Positions 22,827 through 29,091 of a stretch of DNA of 33,300 nucleotides are shown here, piece by piece; position 1 is the stretch's first letter; each line of letters opens with the position of its first letter. Source of the stretch: Anaerolineae bacterium. Lineage in GTDB: Bacteria; Chloroflexota; Anaerolineae; Promineifilales; Promineifilaceae. The translations under genes were made by a program, and so were the position numbers. The notes under the pieces were generated by a model. The model saw nothing but the letters and a program-made list of their open reading frames with translations, did no database searches and was not told the DNA's origin. The DNA is taken from assembly GCA_019637635.1 (NCBI GenBank), contig JAHBVI010000075.1, positions 1 through 33,300 of the forward strand, given 5' to 3'.

Positions 22827-23088
22827 ATAGAGGTAGAGGGATGCCGGTTGCTTCACTATATAAAACATCAGGGTCCAAATCCACTTCGTTGGGCCAGACT
22901 AATGTGCCGGATTCGGGGTCTACCTGAACACGAGCAAAAAATGCCACATCTTCAAGGGGTTTGAAGACGCCACCCCGGCCTATGATTTTAGGCGCGAAGT
23001 CCATCTCAGCTATACGGCCGTCGGCAAACGTAATGGTCAAGATATAATCTTTCACATGCCTGACTTTAGTAATTCGGGGAAACATCAT
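22813..23088 (-). CDS. DUF2442 protein
   Basis: A 91-aa protein matching DUF2442: a FPRITKVRHVKDYILTITFADG start, then a loop and the closing VDLDPDVLYSEAT, a typical family ending. The fold is small alpha/beta with no known enzyme activity. It is 18 nt downstream of the DUF4160 gene, a pairing I recall as common in diverse bacteria and sometimes proposed as toxin-antitoxin-like; this is not established. GGAGG overlaps the spacing before ATG 23088 weakly (CAAATG context). The end overlaps the arcA start region. There is no signal peptide. Confidence 0.8.
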   Translation of the reverse strand: MMFPRITKVRHVKDYILTITFADGRIAEMDFAPKIIGRGGVFKPLEDVAFFARVQVDPESGTLVWPNEVDLDPDVLYSEATGIPLPLYEPA

Positions 23089-23106
23089 TTGCCTCCATGT
23101 TGCTAT

Positions 23107-23367
23107 TTATTCTAGCGGTTCAATTTTTTCAGCCGGTTGATTGGCCTGTAAACGAACCCAATTCTGCATCAATTCTCGCTGATGTTGCGCTGACCATTCA
23201 AAGATCATAGAAACCGTGCGCCGGGGTAAGTGCCCATTGAGAACAACGATGGGATCAATACCTACCTGTGCTTCCTGTTGCCCGTAGATGGCATGGAAGT
23301 GTGGTGGTGGGTGATCGTCGTAATACATGCGAATGGTGATGCCATAGAATCGGCTTAGTTCAGGCAT
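23107..23367 (-). CDS. DUF4160 protein
   Basis: An 86-aa protein from ATG 23367 matching DUF4160: MPELSRFYGITIRMYYDDHPPPHFHA, a characteristic N-terminus with a His-rich PPPHFH motif, followed by GQQEAQVGIDPIVVLNG and a C-terminal helix. The frame extends to 23499 but the family starts at MPELS. A perfect TATAAT ends 6 nt before the ATG, so the mRNA may be leaderless. It forms a pair with the DUF2442 gene 18 nt downstream. A toxin-antitoxin-like role has been guessed for such pairs; I cannot support it from this sequence. Confidence 0.82.
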   Translation of the reverse strand: MPELSRFYGITIRMYYDDHPPPHFHAIYGQQEAQVGIDPIVVLNGHLPRRTVSMIFEWSAQHQRELMQNWVRLQANQPAEKIEPLE

Positions 23368-23373
23368 AATCAT

Positions 23374-23379
23374 ATTATA
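23374..23379 (-). promoter_or_regulatory. -10 element for a possibly leaderless DUF4160 transcript
   Basis: TATAAT on the minus strand ends 6 nt before ATG 23367, so transcription would start at about the start codon. No clear -35 lies at 17 nt spacing, and no RBS is present. Confidence 0.5.
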
Positions 23380-23556
23380 CTGCGAAAGGCCATTAACTGA
23401 CATTTTGCCTTTTGGTGGCAAGGTGTAGAGCCTGCCCATAGCATGCCGAAAGGTTGTGGGTGATTTTTGCCAGAGTAACTTGCCACCTGCTACCTGCAAC
23501 TTGCCACCAGATGAAATACAAATCGCCGGATTTTGTCATGTTTCGGATTGCCGTGC

Positions 23557-23584
23557 TTGCCTGGCACTGCCCGATTAGTACAAT
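23557..23584 (+). promoter_or_regulatory. Promoter for a possibly leaderless ABC-LytTR gene
   Basis: TTGCCT (23557-23562) and TACAAT (23579-23584) are separated by 16 nt. The expected start point is 23591-23592, exactly at the preferred ATG 23592. The -35 lies in a TGCCTGGCACTGCC word also seen near 18539. Confidence 0.5.
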
Positions 23585-23591
23585 GGAGCGC

Positions 23592-24608
23592 ATGATTGTG
23601 ATTAGCCATTTGCAGAAGGTGGATGGGGCGACGACGCTGTTGGAGATGGAATCATTGACAGTGGCGGCGGGGGAGATCACGGCCGTGACCGGACTCACCG
23701 GCATCCACAAAACCACCTTCCTGGACCTGCTGACCGGCAAGACACAGCCCACAGCGGGCACGGTGCGGCTGGCGGGCATTGATCCCTGGCAAGATCGGGC
23801 CGCCTTTGCCCGGCTGGTGGGGGCGCTGTCGGCTGAAAATGGCCTCTATCCCCGGTTGTCGGCGCGGCAAAACCTGACCTTTTTTTGTGATTTGTATGGG
23901 CTGCCACACGGCCGTGCCGACGCCATCTTGCAACTGGTGGGGCTGCAAGACCAGGCGAGGGTGCAGGCAGAAAATCTGGACCCTGGCCTGGCGCGGCGGC
24001 TGGCCATGGGGCGGGCGCTGTTGCACCAACCGCAGGTGTTGCTGCTGGTAGAGCCTTTTGCCGAATGTGATCTGGCTTCCACCGGCCTATTGGAGCGGTT
24101 GATTCGGGTGACGGCGGCAGAGGGCACGGCCGTCCTGCTCATCAGCCGTGATCTGGCGGGCTTACGGCCGTTGTGCCAGACGGTGCTGGAGATGGAAAAC
24201 GGCCGTGTGGCCCAACAGTATCGCCCGGCGGAACGGGAGAGCCAGGCCAACCTGCCCTTCAAAATCCCGGCGCGGCTGGAAGACAAGGTGGTGCTGGTGA
24301 ACCCGGCCGATATTGTGTACGTAGCCGCCGAGGAAGGGCGCACGGTGTTGTGTACGCCGGACGGCCGTATTCCCACTCACCTGACGCTGAATGAGGTGGA
24401 GCAGCGATTGGCCCGCAGCGGCTTTTTCCGCGCCCATCGCAGCTACCTGGTTAATGTGCAGCACATCAGCGAAGTGATTGCCTACACTCGCAACAGCTAC
24501 ACCCTCATTTTGCACAATGGCGGCGGCGGCGACGATGGTCGCGGCCGTATCGAAATCCCCCTTAGCAAAACGGCGGCGCGGGATTTGCGGGAGATGTTGG
24601 GATACTGA
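23592..24608 (+). CDS. ABC-ATPase-like / LytTR DNA-binding fusion regulator
   Basis: About 338 aa from ATG 23592; ATG 23583 is an alternative. Residues ~1-200 are an ABC ATPase-like domain, but its catalytic motifs are degenerate: Walker A reads GLTGIHKTT (His for Gly), the signature region is LDPGLARRLAMGRAL rather than LSGGQ, and Walker B is LLLVEPF (Val for Asp). Residues ~220-335 are a LytTR DNA-binding domain (DIVYVAAEEGRTVLCT, LNEVEQRL, FFRAHRSYLVNVQHISEV). It should bind DNA and sense a state through the ABC fold rather than drive transport. Downstream are a triple direct repeat, a small membrane protein and a complete ABC exporter, its probable targets. The domain identities are clear; loss of ATPase activity is inferred. 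Confidence 0.85.
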   Translation: MIVISHLQKVDGATTLLEMESLTVAAGEITAVTGLTGIHKTTFLDLLTGKTQPTAGTVRLAGIDPWQDRAAFARLVGALSAENGLYPRLSARQNLTFFCDLYGLPHGRADAILQLVGLQDQARVQAENLDPGLARRLAMGRALLHQPQVLLLVEPFAECDLASTGLLERLIRVTAAEGTAVLLISRDLAGLRPLCQTVLEMENGRVAQQYRPAERESQANLPFKIPARLEDKVVLVNPADIVYVAAEEGRTVLCTPDGRIPTHLTLNEVEQRLARSGFFRAHRSYLVNVQHISEVIAYTRNSYTLILHNGGGGDDGRGRIEIPLSKTAARDLREMLGY

Positions 24609-24609
24609 A

Positions 24610-24666
24610 GTAATTGAGTAATTGGGTAATTGGGTAATTACCCAATTACCCAATTACCCAATTACC
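24610..24666. repeat. TAATTGGG-type palindrome
   Basis: Tandem GTAATTGGG units run into their complements (CCCAATTAC units) to form an almost perfect long palindrome centred on GGGTAATTACCC, right after the regulator stop. It would form a strong hairpin and may act as a transcript end. Confidence 0.8.
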
Positions 24667-24669
24667 TCC

Positions 24670-24725
24670 ATTCACCCCCATTTTTGCGCCATTCACCCCC
24701 ATTTTCCGCCTTTCAGCCCAAATTT
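24670..24725 (+). promoter_or_regulatory. Triple direct repeat, candidate LytTR operator
   Basis: Three copies of ATTCACCCCCATTTT (24670-24684, exact; 24691-24705, exact; 24711-24725 as TTTCAGCCCAAATTT) start 21 and 20 bp apart, about two helical turns. LytTR proteins typically bind direct repeats with 21-22 bp periods. The site lies between the LytTR fusion gene and the membrane/exporter genes it probably controls. Confidence 0.6.
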
Positions 24726-24752
24726 GCTGCGCCGCTCTCCTGAAACTGCTAC

Positions 24753-24809
24753 CGTTCGTAGTAGGCACTTGAGTGCCGTCAGAAGGCGATGAATCGCCTA
24801 CTACAAACG
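24753..24809. repeat. Composite three-stem repeat (GTAGTAGGC family)
   Basis: An outer stem (24753-24766 with 24796-24809, 13 of 14 pairs) encloses two hairpins (GGCACTTGAGTGCC and AGGCGATGAATCGCCT). The element is intergenic, 23 nt before the small membrane protein. The related copy at 29014-29070 keeps the outer stem but has different, compensated inner stems. Confidence 0.8.
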
Positions 24810-24831
24810 TATTTACATAAGGAAAGATAAC

Positions 24832-25260
24832 ATGAGCGAATACAAGTTGAAAAAAGGCGAGAACAAAAACCGCATTATCGCGGCGGCCCTGGTGGTGGCT
24901 GCCGCGATTTTGGGTGGGGCATTCATGTCAACGGATAGCGTCACGGCCGTGTGGCTGCTGGCAGCATTGTACATGATGGGGCCACTGGCAGCGGCGATGT
25001 TGGTACGGCCGTTACAAGATGATTGGTGGTTATTCGTAACGGCCACTATTTTGTCATTGGGCATTGTCTTGCCCTGGTCATTCATTCACCCGGCGCAGTG
25101 GGCGGCCGTTTATTTACCGGAATTGGGCTTCTGGGCCAATCTGCTATTTCTGGTTTTGCTGATAACATCGGTGGGCGCAGGCCAGCCGCCGCGCAAACTG
25201 TGTTGGGCCTTGACCGGCTTTTACCTGCTCATCCTGCTGGCGCTGCCGCTGGTTTTATAA
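24832..25260 (+). CDS. Small integral membrane protein, exporter-operon partner
   Basis: A 142-aa protein with a charged N-terminus (MSEYKLKKGENKN) and four predicted TM helices (about residues 15-32, 38-58, 66-84 and 100-140 in two segments). No recognised family or catalytic motif. AAGGAAAG lies 8 nt before the ATG. It sits between the LytTR operator-like repeats and the ABC exporter. It may be an accessory or immunity-type membrane protein for the exporter, or a sensor feeding the fusion regulator; neither is shown. A perfect palindrome plus T-run follows the stop, so it may be transcribed separately from the permease genes. Confidence 0.78.
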   Translation: MSEYKLKKGENKNRIIAAALVVAAAILGGAFMSTDSVTAVWLLAALYMMGPLAAAMLVRPLQDDWWLFVTATILSLGIVLPWSFIHPAQWAAVYLPELGFWANLLFLVLLITSVGAGQPPRKLCWALTGFYLLILLALPLVL

Positions 25261-25263
25261 AAG

Positions 25264-25295
25264 GTAGGGGCGTATGGCCATACGCCCCTACTTTT
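25264..25295 (+). terminator. Perfect palindrome with T-run, likely terminator
   Basis: GTAGGGGCGTATGG and its exact complement (25264-25277 and 25278-25291) are followed by TTTT. The stop of the membrane protein is 4 nt upstream. The palindrome word is widespread in bacterial genomes in my recollection. Confidence 0.75.
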
Positions 25296-25378
25296 GCATC
25301 TTTGTCTCGAAACAATCGTAAGGAGACTTCACGGGCGGCTGCCCACCCCCATGAATGAAAACAGGACGCCTGTTAACA

Positions 25379-25529
25379 ACATTTTATCCGCGTCATCCGC
25401 GTGAATCTGCGTCCTATTTACACAGGAGTTTCCATGGGCAGTAGCGCACCACGATAAATGAAAATTGGACGCGGACGAACGCGGATGACGCGGATTAAAT
25501 CTGTGAAATCTGCGTAATCTGTGGATTAT
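25379..25529. repeat. Inverted ATCCGCGTCATCCGCG repeat pair
   Basis: TTATCCGCGTCATCCGCGT (near 25382-25402) has its inverted counterpart ACGCGGATGACGCGGATTAA (near 25479-25498), followed by AAATCTGTGAAATCTGCG words. Between them is a 7-codon frame (25434, MGSSAPR) with an upstream GGAG, probably not a gene. It fills the gap before the first permease gene. Confidence 0.6.
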
Positions 25530-25545
25530 TTTCGAAGGAGTGACT

Positions 25546-26655
25546 ATGAGCGAAACAGTTGCAGCCAGACAACCGGGCCGGTGGCCGCTGCGTTGGGCGG
25601 TGGCGCGGCAGGAGATGGTTAACATTGCCCGCCATCCCTATTACCTGGTCTCGTTTGGCATCCCCATTTTTATGTCGCTGGCGTTTGCCCTGTTTGTGGC
25701 CGCGCTGGGCGACACAGACGAGCTGATTGTGGCCGTGTATGACGCGGGCGGCTCCGATTGGGCGGCGACGCTGACCGAATGGGAGGATGTAACGGTGCGG
25801 ATGGTGGAATCGGAAACGGCCGTACAAGTTGCCCTCACCGACAATGCCACCGCCGGTATCCTTATTCCCGCCGGGTTTGACACGGCCGTTGCCGCCGGAC
25901 AATCGCCCGAACTGGTTGTTTATGTCAACCAGGAGGCGCGGAATGACCACATCGCCATCTTCACGCGGCGACTGAGCGATGCCCTGTGGACGATGGGCGA
26001 AACGCCGCCGCCGGCCATGATTAGCTGGCAGGAAACCAATGTCCGCGCTGGTGGTCTTGCCTTTTCGGTGGAGGAGTACATCGTCGTCATCTTTGTCATC
26101 CTGGGCATTTGTATGACCACGATGGGCATATTGGCGCAAATCATCGTGGAAAAGCGGGAGACGGGGTCGCTGCCGGCGCTGCTGGCTTCGCCGCTGACGT
26201 TTGGCGATTTGTTGTGGGGGCAGAATACGGCCGTGTTCCTTTACACCATGCTGCTCAGCGTCGTCTTACTGGCGATCAATGGCGGGCTGGTGGGGAATGT
26301 GGCGGTCACGGCCGTGTCCATCATCCTGACTACCTTTGCCCTGTTGGGGTTGGGGCTGCTGTTTGGCCTGTGGTCTCAATCCAAAAATCAGTGCAACGCC
26401 TACACCGGTGTGTTGGGCATTGTGCTGGTCATCCCCAGTTGGTTTGCCTTAGTGCCGCCGGATAATCTGTCGCTGCCTTTGACGGCCGTGCTGCGGCTGC
26501 TGCCCACCACCTACCTAGTGGAACTGCTCAACCAATCGTTGAACGGTACGGCTACCTGGGCGACGGTCTGGGTAAACCTGCTAGTGTTGTGTCTGTTTAC
26601 GGCCGTGTTATTTGGTCTGGTGCGCTGGCGGCTGCAACGCCAGCCAGTATGGTAA
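25546..26655 (+). CDS. ABC-2 type exporter permease (NatB-like), first of two
   Basis: A 369-aa permease. ATG 25546 has AAGGAG 5 nt upstream; GTG 25540 overlaps the RBS and is rejected. A first TM helix (about residues 30-50) is followed by a ~130-residue extracytoplasmic domain, then five TM helices from about residue 170. The ABC-2 motif IIVEKRETGSLPALLASPLTFGDLLWG identifies the family (NatB/ABC2_membrane_3). It pairs with the ATPase at 26689 and the second permease at 27681, probably as a heterodimeric exporter; Na+ or drug export is possible but not shown. The stop lies in a palindrome. Confidence 0.88.
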   Translation: MSETVAARQPGRWPLRWAVARQEMVNIARHPYYLVSFGIPIFMSLAFALFVAALGDTDELIVAVYDAGGSDWAATLTEWEDVTVRMVESETAVQVALTDNATAGILIPAGFDTAVAAGQSPELVVYVNQEARNDHIAIFTRRLSDALWTMGETPPPAMISWQETNVRAGGLAFSVEEYIVVIFVILGICMTTMGILAQIIVEKRETGSLPALLASPLTFGDLLWGQNTAVFLYTMLLSVVLLAINGGLVGNVAVTAVSIILTTFALLGLGLLFGLWSQSKNQCNAYTGVLGIVLVIPSWFALVPPDNLSLPLTAVLRLLPTTYLVELLNQSLNGTATWATVWVNLLVLCLFTAVLFGLVRWRLQRQPVW

Positions 26656-26678
26656 CGCGATTTGCCAAATCGCGTTAC
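26652..26678. repeat. Palindrome at the permease stop codon
   Basis: GTAACGCGATTTG and its complement CAAATCGCGTTAC (26652-26664, 26666-26678) flank a single C. It contains the TAA stop of the permease and leaves 10 nt before the next gene's start codon. Confidence 0.8.
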
Positions 26679-26688
26679 GGAGATACAC

Positions 26689-27483
26689 ATGATCGAAATC
26701 AAAAACCTGAAGAAGTATTACGGCGAAAATGATGCCATTAAAGCGGTAGATGACGTCAGCTTTCTCTGCCCGGATGGGCAGATCACGGGGCTGCTTGGCC
26801 CCAATGGGGCGGGCAAAACAACCACCCTGCGCATGATCACCGGGCTGATCAAACCGGGGGCGGGTACGGTGATTGTAGACGGCCGCGACGTGACCCGTGA
26901 ACCGGGCAAAGTGCGCCAGCTATTGGGCGTGCAGGCCGATGCTACCGGCGTCTACCCCAGGCTGACGCCGCGAGAGCAGTTTCGCTTTTACGGCCGTTTC
27001 TATGGCCTACGCGGCAAAAAACTGGAAGAGCGAGTACAGGCCGTCATAGACGAACTGCACATGCAGGACATCGCCGACCGCCAGGCGGAAGGATTCAGCC
27101 GCGGGCAGCGGCAGAAGATCGTCCTGGGCCGGGCGCTGGTGCATAACCCACCCAACATCCTCATGGACGAACCGACCAACGGCCTGGATGTGATGGCCGT
27201 GCGCCAGACCCGCGACACCATCCACGCCATGAAAAAACAGGGGCGCTGTGTCCTCTTCAGCACCCATTACATGGACGAGGCCGAACGGCTGTGTGACAAC
27301 ATCGCCATCATCGTCGGCGGCCAGATTGTAGCCGTCGGCTCGCCGGAACAGTTGATGCAACAAACCGGGCAGCCGCGCCTGGAAGACGCCTTCGTCACCC
27401 TGGCCGGCCGGGAGCATCTGACCTATTCGGACTACGGCAGCCAACCGGCTGACGGCCGGGCATTACCTGTGGCGGGAGATTAG
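26689..27483 (+). CDS. ABC exporter ATP-binding protein (NatA-like)
   Basis: A 264-aa cytoplasmic ATPase. GGAG precedes ATG 26689 by 6 nt; the earlier in-frame start at 26662 lies in a palindrome. It is fully equipped: Walker A GPNGAGKTTTL, signature FSRGQRQKIVLGRAL, Walker B NILMDEPTNGLD and switch His in LFSTHYMDEAERL. The signature is FSRGQ rather than LSGGQ, a tolerated variant. It is close to NatA of Na+ exporters and other drug/lipid exporters. With the two permeases it forms the only complete exporter here. The C-terminal YGSQPADGRALPVAGD tail is unique. Activity and substrate are unknown. Confidence 0.9.
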   Translation: MIEIKNLKKYYGENDAIKAVDDVSFLCPDGQITGLLGPNGAGKTTTLRMITGLIKPGAGTVIVDGRDVTREPGKVRQLLGVQADATGVYPRLTPREQFRFYGRFYGLRGKKLEERVQAVIDELHMQDIADRQAEGFSRGQRQKIVLGRALVHNPPNILMDEPTNGLDVMAVRQTRDTIHAMKKQGRCVLFSTHYMDEAERLCDNIAIIVGGQIVAVGSPEQLMQQTGQPRLEDAFVTLAGREHLTYSDYGSQPADGRALPVAGD

Positions 27484-27667
27484 AGATTAGAGATTGGGTA
27501 ATGTCTTTAGTTTTTCGCCATGACTACAGCGGATAAAGGATTGAACGGATTCTCCTCTGGAAACATATCCGCTTATTCCCCAATCCGTTGTAGTCTTAAA
27601 GAAGTGGCAAAAACTTCGTGGCACTAACGAGATTGCAAAATCTCCAATCTCCTGATCTCCAATCTCC
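27476..27667. repeat. Gap with GAGATT repeats around a 107-bp imperfect palindrome
   Basis: GAGATTAGAGATT words (27476-27500) and AATCTCCAATCTCC words (27629-27667) flank an imperfect inverted repeat (27509-27615; AGTTTTTCGCCATGACTACA at the left end and TGTAGTC...TGGCAAAAACT at the right end). It resembles a MITE but has no visible target duplication. No gene is seen in this gap. Confidence 0.55.
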
Positions 27668-27680
27668 TCTTGGAGTAACC

Positions 27681-28862
27681 ATGAACTACTTAAACATCTG
27701 GTACAAAGAAATTTTGGAAATGTTGCGCAACCGCAAAGCCCTGCGCGACACGCTGCTTGTCCCGCTGATTTTGGGCGTGTTTTATGCGGTGCTGAACCCC
27801 ATGTTGGGCGAAATGATCAGCCGACGCAGCGAGGGTGTCATTGTCTTGCCGGTGCAGGGGTTGGAATATGCCGACCCGGCCTTTATCGAGACGTTTGCCG
27901 CGTATGACATTGAGTTGGAACCATTTGCCGGGGATATGGAAACGGCCGTGCGCGAAGCCAGAGAAACGGCGGGCATCATCTTCACCGAAGGATTCAGCGA
28001 AAACGTGGCCAGCGAAAGCGATGCCAACCTCATCCTCTATATGAACCCGACGGCGGGCGGCCCCTTCGGAGGCAACATTTCCCTCAGCCGCATTGAACTG
28101 GCGCTGAGCGCGTACAATCAACAACTTACGGTGCAACGGCTGGCTGTGCGCGGTGTGGATGCCACCATTCTGACGCCGGTGCAGTTAACGGCCGAAGACC
28201 TGTCTACGGCCGCCCAACGCGCCGGGGCGACGGCCGCTCTTTTTTTGCCCATGCTGGTGGCGATTGGGGCCATCAATGGTGGCTCGTTCATCGCCATTGA
28301 CGTGACGGCCGGGGAAAAGGAGCGGGGCACGTTGGAGGCTTTGCTGATGACCCCGGCGACGGATGTGCAAATTTTTGTGGGGAAGTTGTTGGCCGTGTTT
28401 GTGGTCACGGCCGTGCCCATTGCCCTGACCTTGCTCGGATTTTGGGCGGGTACGGCCTTCCTGCCCGCTTCGATGACGGGTGGTGTTGGCCCGCTGCCGC
28501 TGGATGTGATCCTCAAAGCGATTCTCATCACCCTGCCGCTGGCGCTCTTTGCCAATGTGCTGCTGATGGTTTTGAGTATTCGCACGAAGGGGTTCAAAGA
28601 AGCGCAGTCGGCGATGACGCCGGTGACGTTTGGCGTGATTTTTGTGGCCATGGCGGCTGCTTTTGTGCCGCCGACGCAAAGTGTCTTGTTTTTGATTCCC
28701 ATTTACGGCACGTCGGCGGTGGTGGGGGTGTTGGCGCAAAGTGGCGTTGTGCCGCCTAATGCCGTGCTGTACAGCGTGGTGGGCAGTTTGGTGGCTACGG
28801 CCGTTGTCACCGTCATTGCCCTGCGCCTGTTTAACCGGGAACGGCTGCTGTATAGCATGTAA
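27681..28862 (+). CDS. ABC-2 type exporter permease (NatB-like), second of two
   Basis: A 393-aa permease starting at ATG 27681, with GGAG 5 nt upstream. Its N-terminal helix (about residues 20-38, LLVPLILGVFYAVL) is followed by an extracytoplasmic domain (about 45-180), then six hydrophobic segments from about residue 182. The family motif is AGEKERGTLEALLMTPATDV, typical of NatB-type permeases. It is similar in organisation to the first permease, supporting a heterodimer with a shared ATPase. The gap of 197 nt before it is full of repeats, so it may have its own expression. A palindromic hairpin follows. Confidence 0.88.
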   Translation: MNYLNIWYKEILEMLRNRKALRDTLLVPLILGVFYAVLNPMLGEMISRRSEGVIVLPVQGLEYADPAFIETFAAYDIELEPFAGDMETAVREARETAGIIFTEGFSENVASESDANLILYMNPTAGGPFGGNISLSRIELALSAYNQQLTVQRLAVRGVDATILTPVQLTAEDLSTAAQRAGATAALFLPMLVAIGAINGGSFIAIDVTAGEKERGTLEALLMTPATDVQIFVGKLLAVFVVTAVPIALTLLGFWAGTAFLPASMTGGVGPLPLDVILKAILITLPLALFANVLLMVLSIRTKGFKEAQSAMTPVTFGVIFVAMAAAFVPPTQSVLFLIPIYGTSAVVGVLAQSGVVPPNAVLYSVVGSLVATAVVTVIALRLFNRERLLYSM

Positions 28863-28878
28863 AGGGCAGGTGGCAAGT

Positions 28879-28906
28879 GGCAGGTGACTTGTCACCTGCC
28901 ATATTT
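28879..28906 (+). terminator. GGCAGGTGAC hairpin, likely terminator
   Basis: GGCAGGTGAC and its exact complement GTCACCTGCC (28879-28888, 28891-28900) flank a TT loop, then ATATTTTCTCC. It lies 16 nt after the second permease stop. Similar words (CTTGCCACCTGC) occur near 23470-23510. Confidence 0.65.
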
Positions 28907-28912
28907 TCTCCT

Positions 28913-28942
28913 TTGCCAGACCTGGGGCAAGGTTGTTATAAT
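28913..28942 (+). promoter_or_regulatory. Promoter for the interrupted beta-propeller gene
   Basis: TTGCCA (28913-28918) and a perfect TATAAT (28937-28942) are 18 nt apart. The leader of about 140 nt contains the composite repeat and a strong RBS (GGGAGG, 29079-29084) 7 nt before ATG 29092. Confidence 0.6.
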
Positions 28943-29013
28943 TCCCCTTGTTCATCCAGTATTGGTAGCGTGGGGGCGTCAACCATGACCCGTCACAAAA
29001 AACAATTTGTTCA

Positions 29014-29070
29014 TGTTCGTAGTAGGCGATTCATCGCCGTCTGAAGGCAATAAATTGCCTACTACGAACA
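29014..29070. repeat. Composite three-stem repeat (GTAGTAGGC family), second copy
   Basis: The outer stem is perfect (29014-29027 with 29057-29070) and encloses the hairpins GGCGATTCATCGCC and AGGCAATAAATTGCCT. It lies in the 5' leader of the next gene, so it could affect expression. Compare 24753-24809. Confidence 0.85.
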
Positions 29071-29091
29071 AACGAGTAGGGAGGAAAACGC

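Noticed and set aside
24610..24666. Tandem TAATTGGG words as a CRISPR array
   Set aside because: No spacers; the units form a palindrome.
24753..24809. Cloverleaf-like element as a tRNA
   Set aside because: Too short, with no T-loop, anticodon or CCA features; a second copy has different inner stems.
25434..25457. 7-codon frame with RBS (MGSSAPR)
   Set aside because: Too short and within an inverted repeat; probably by chance or a remnant leader.
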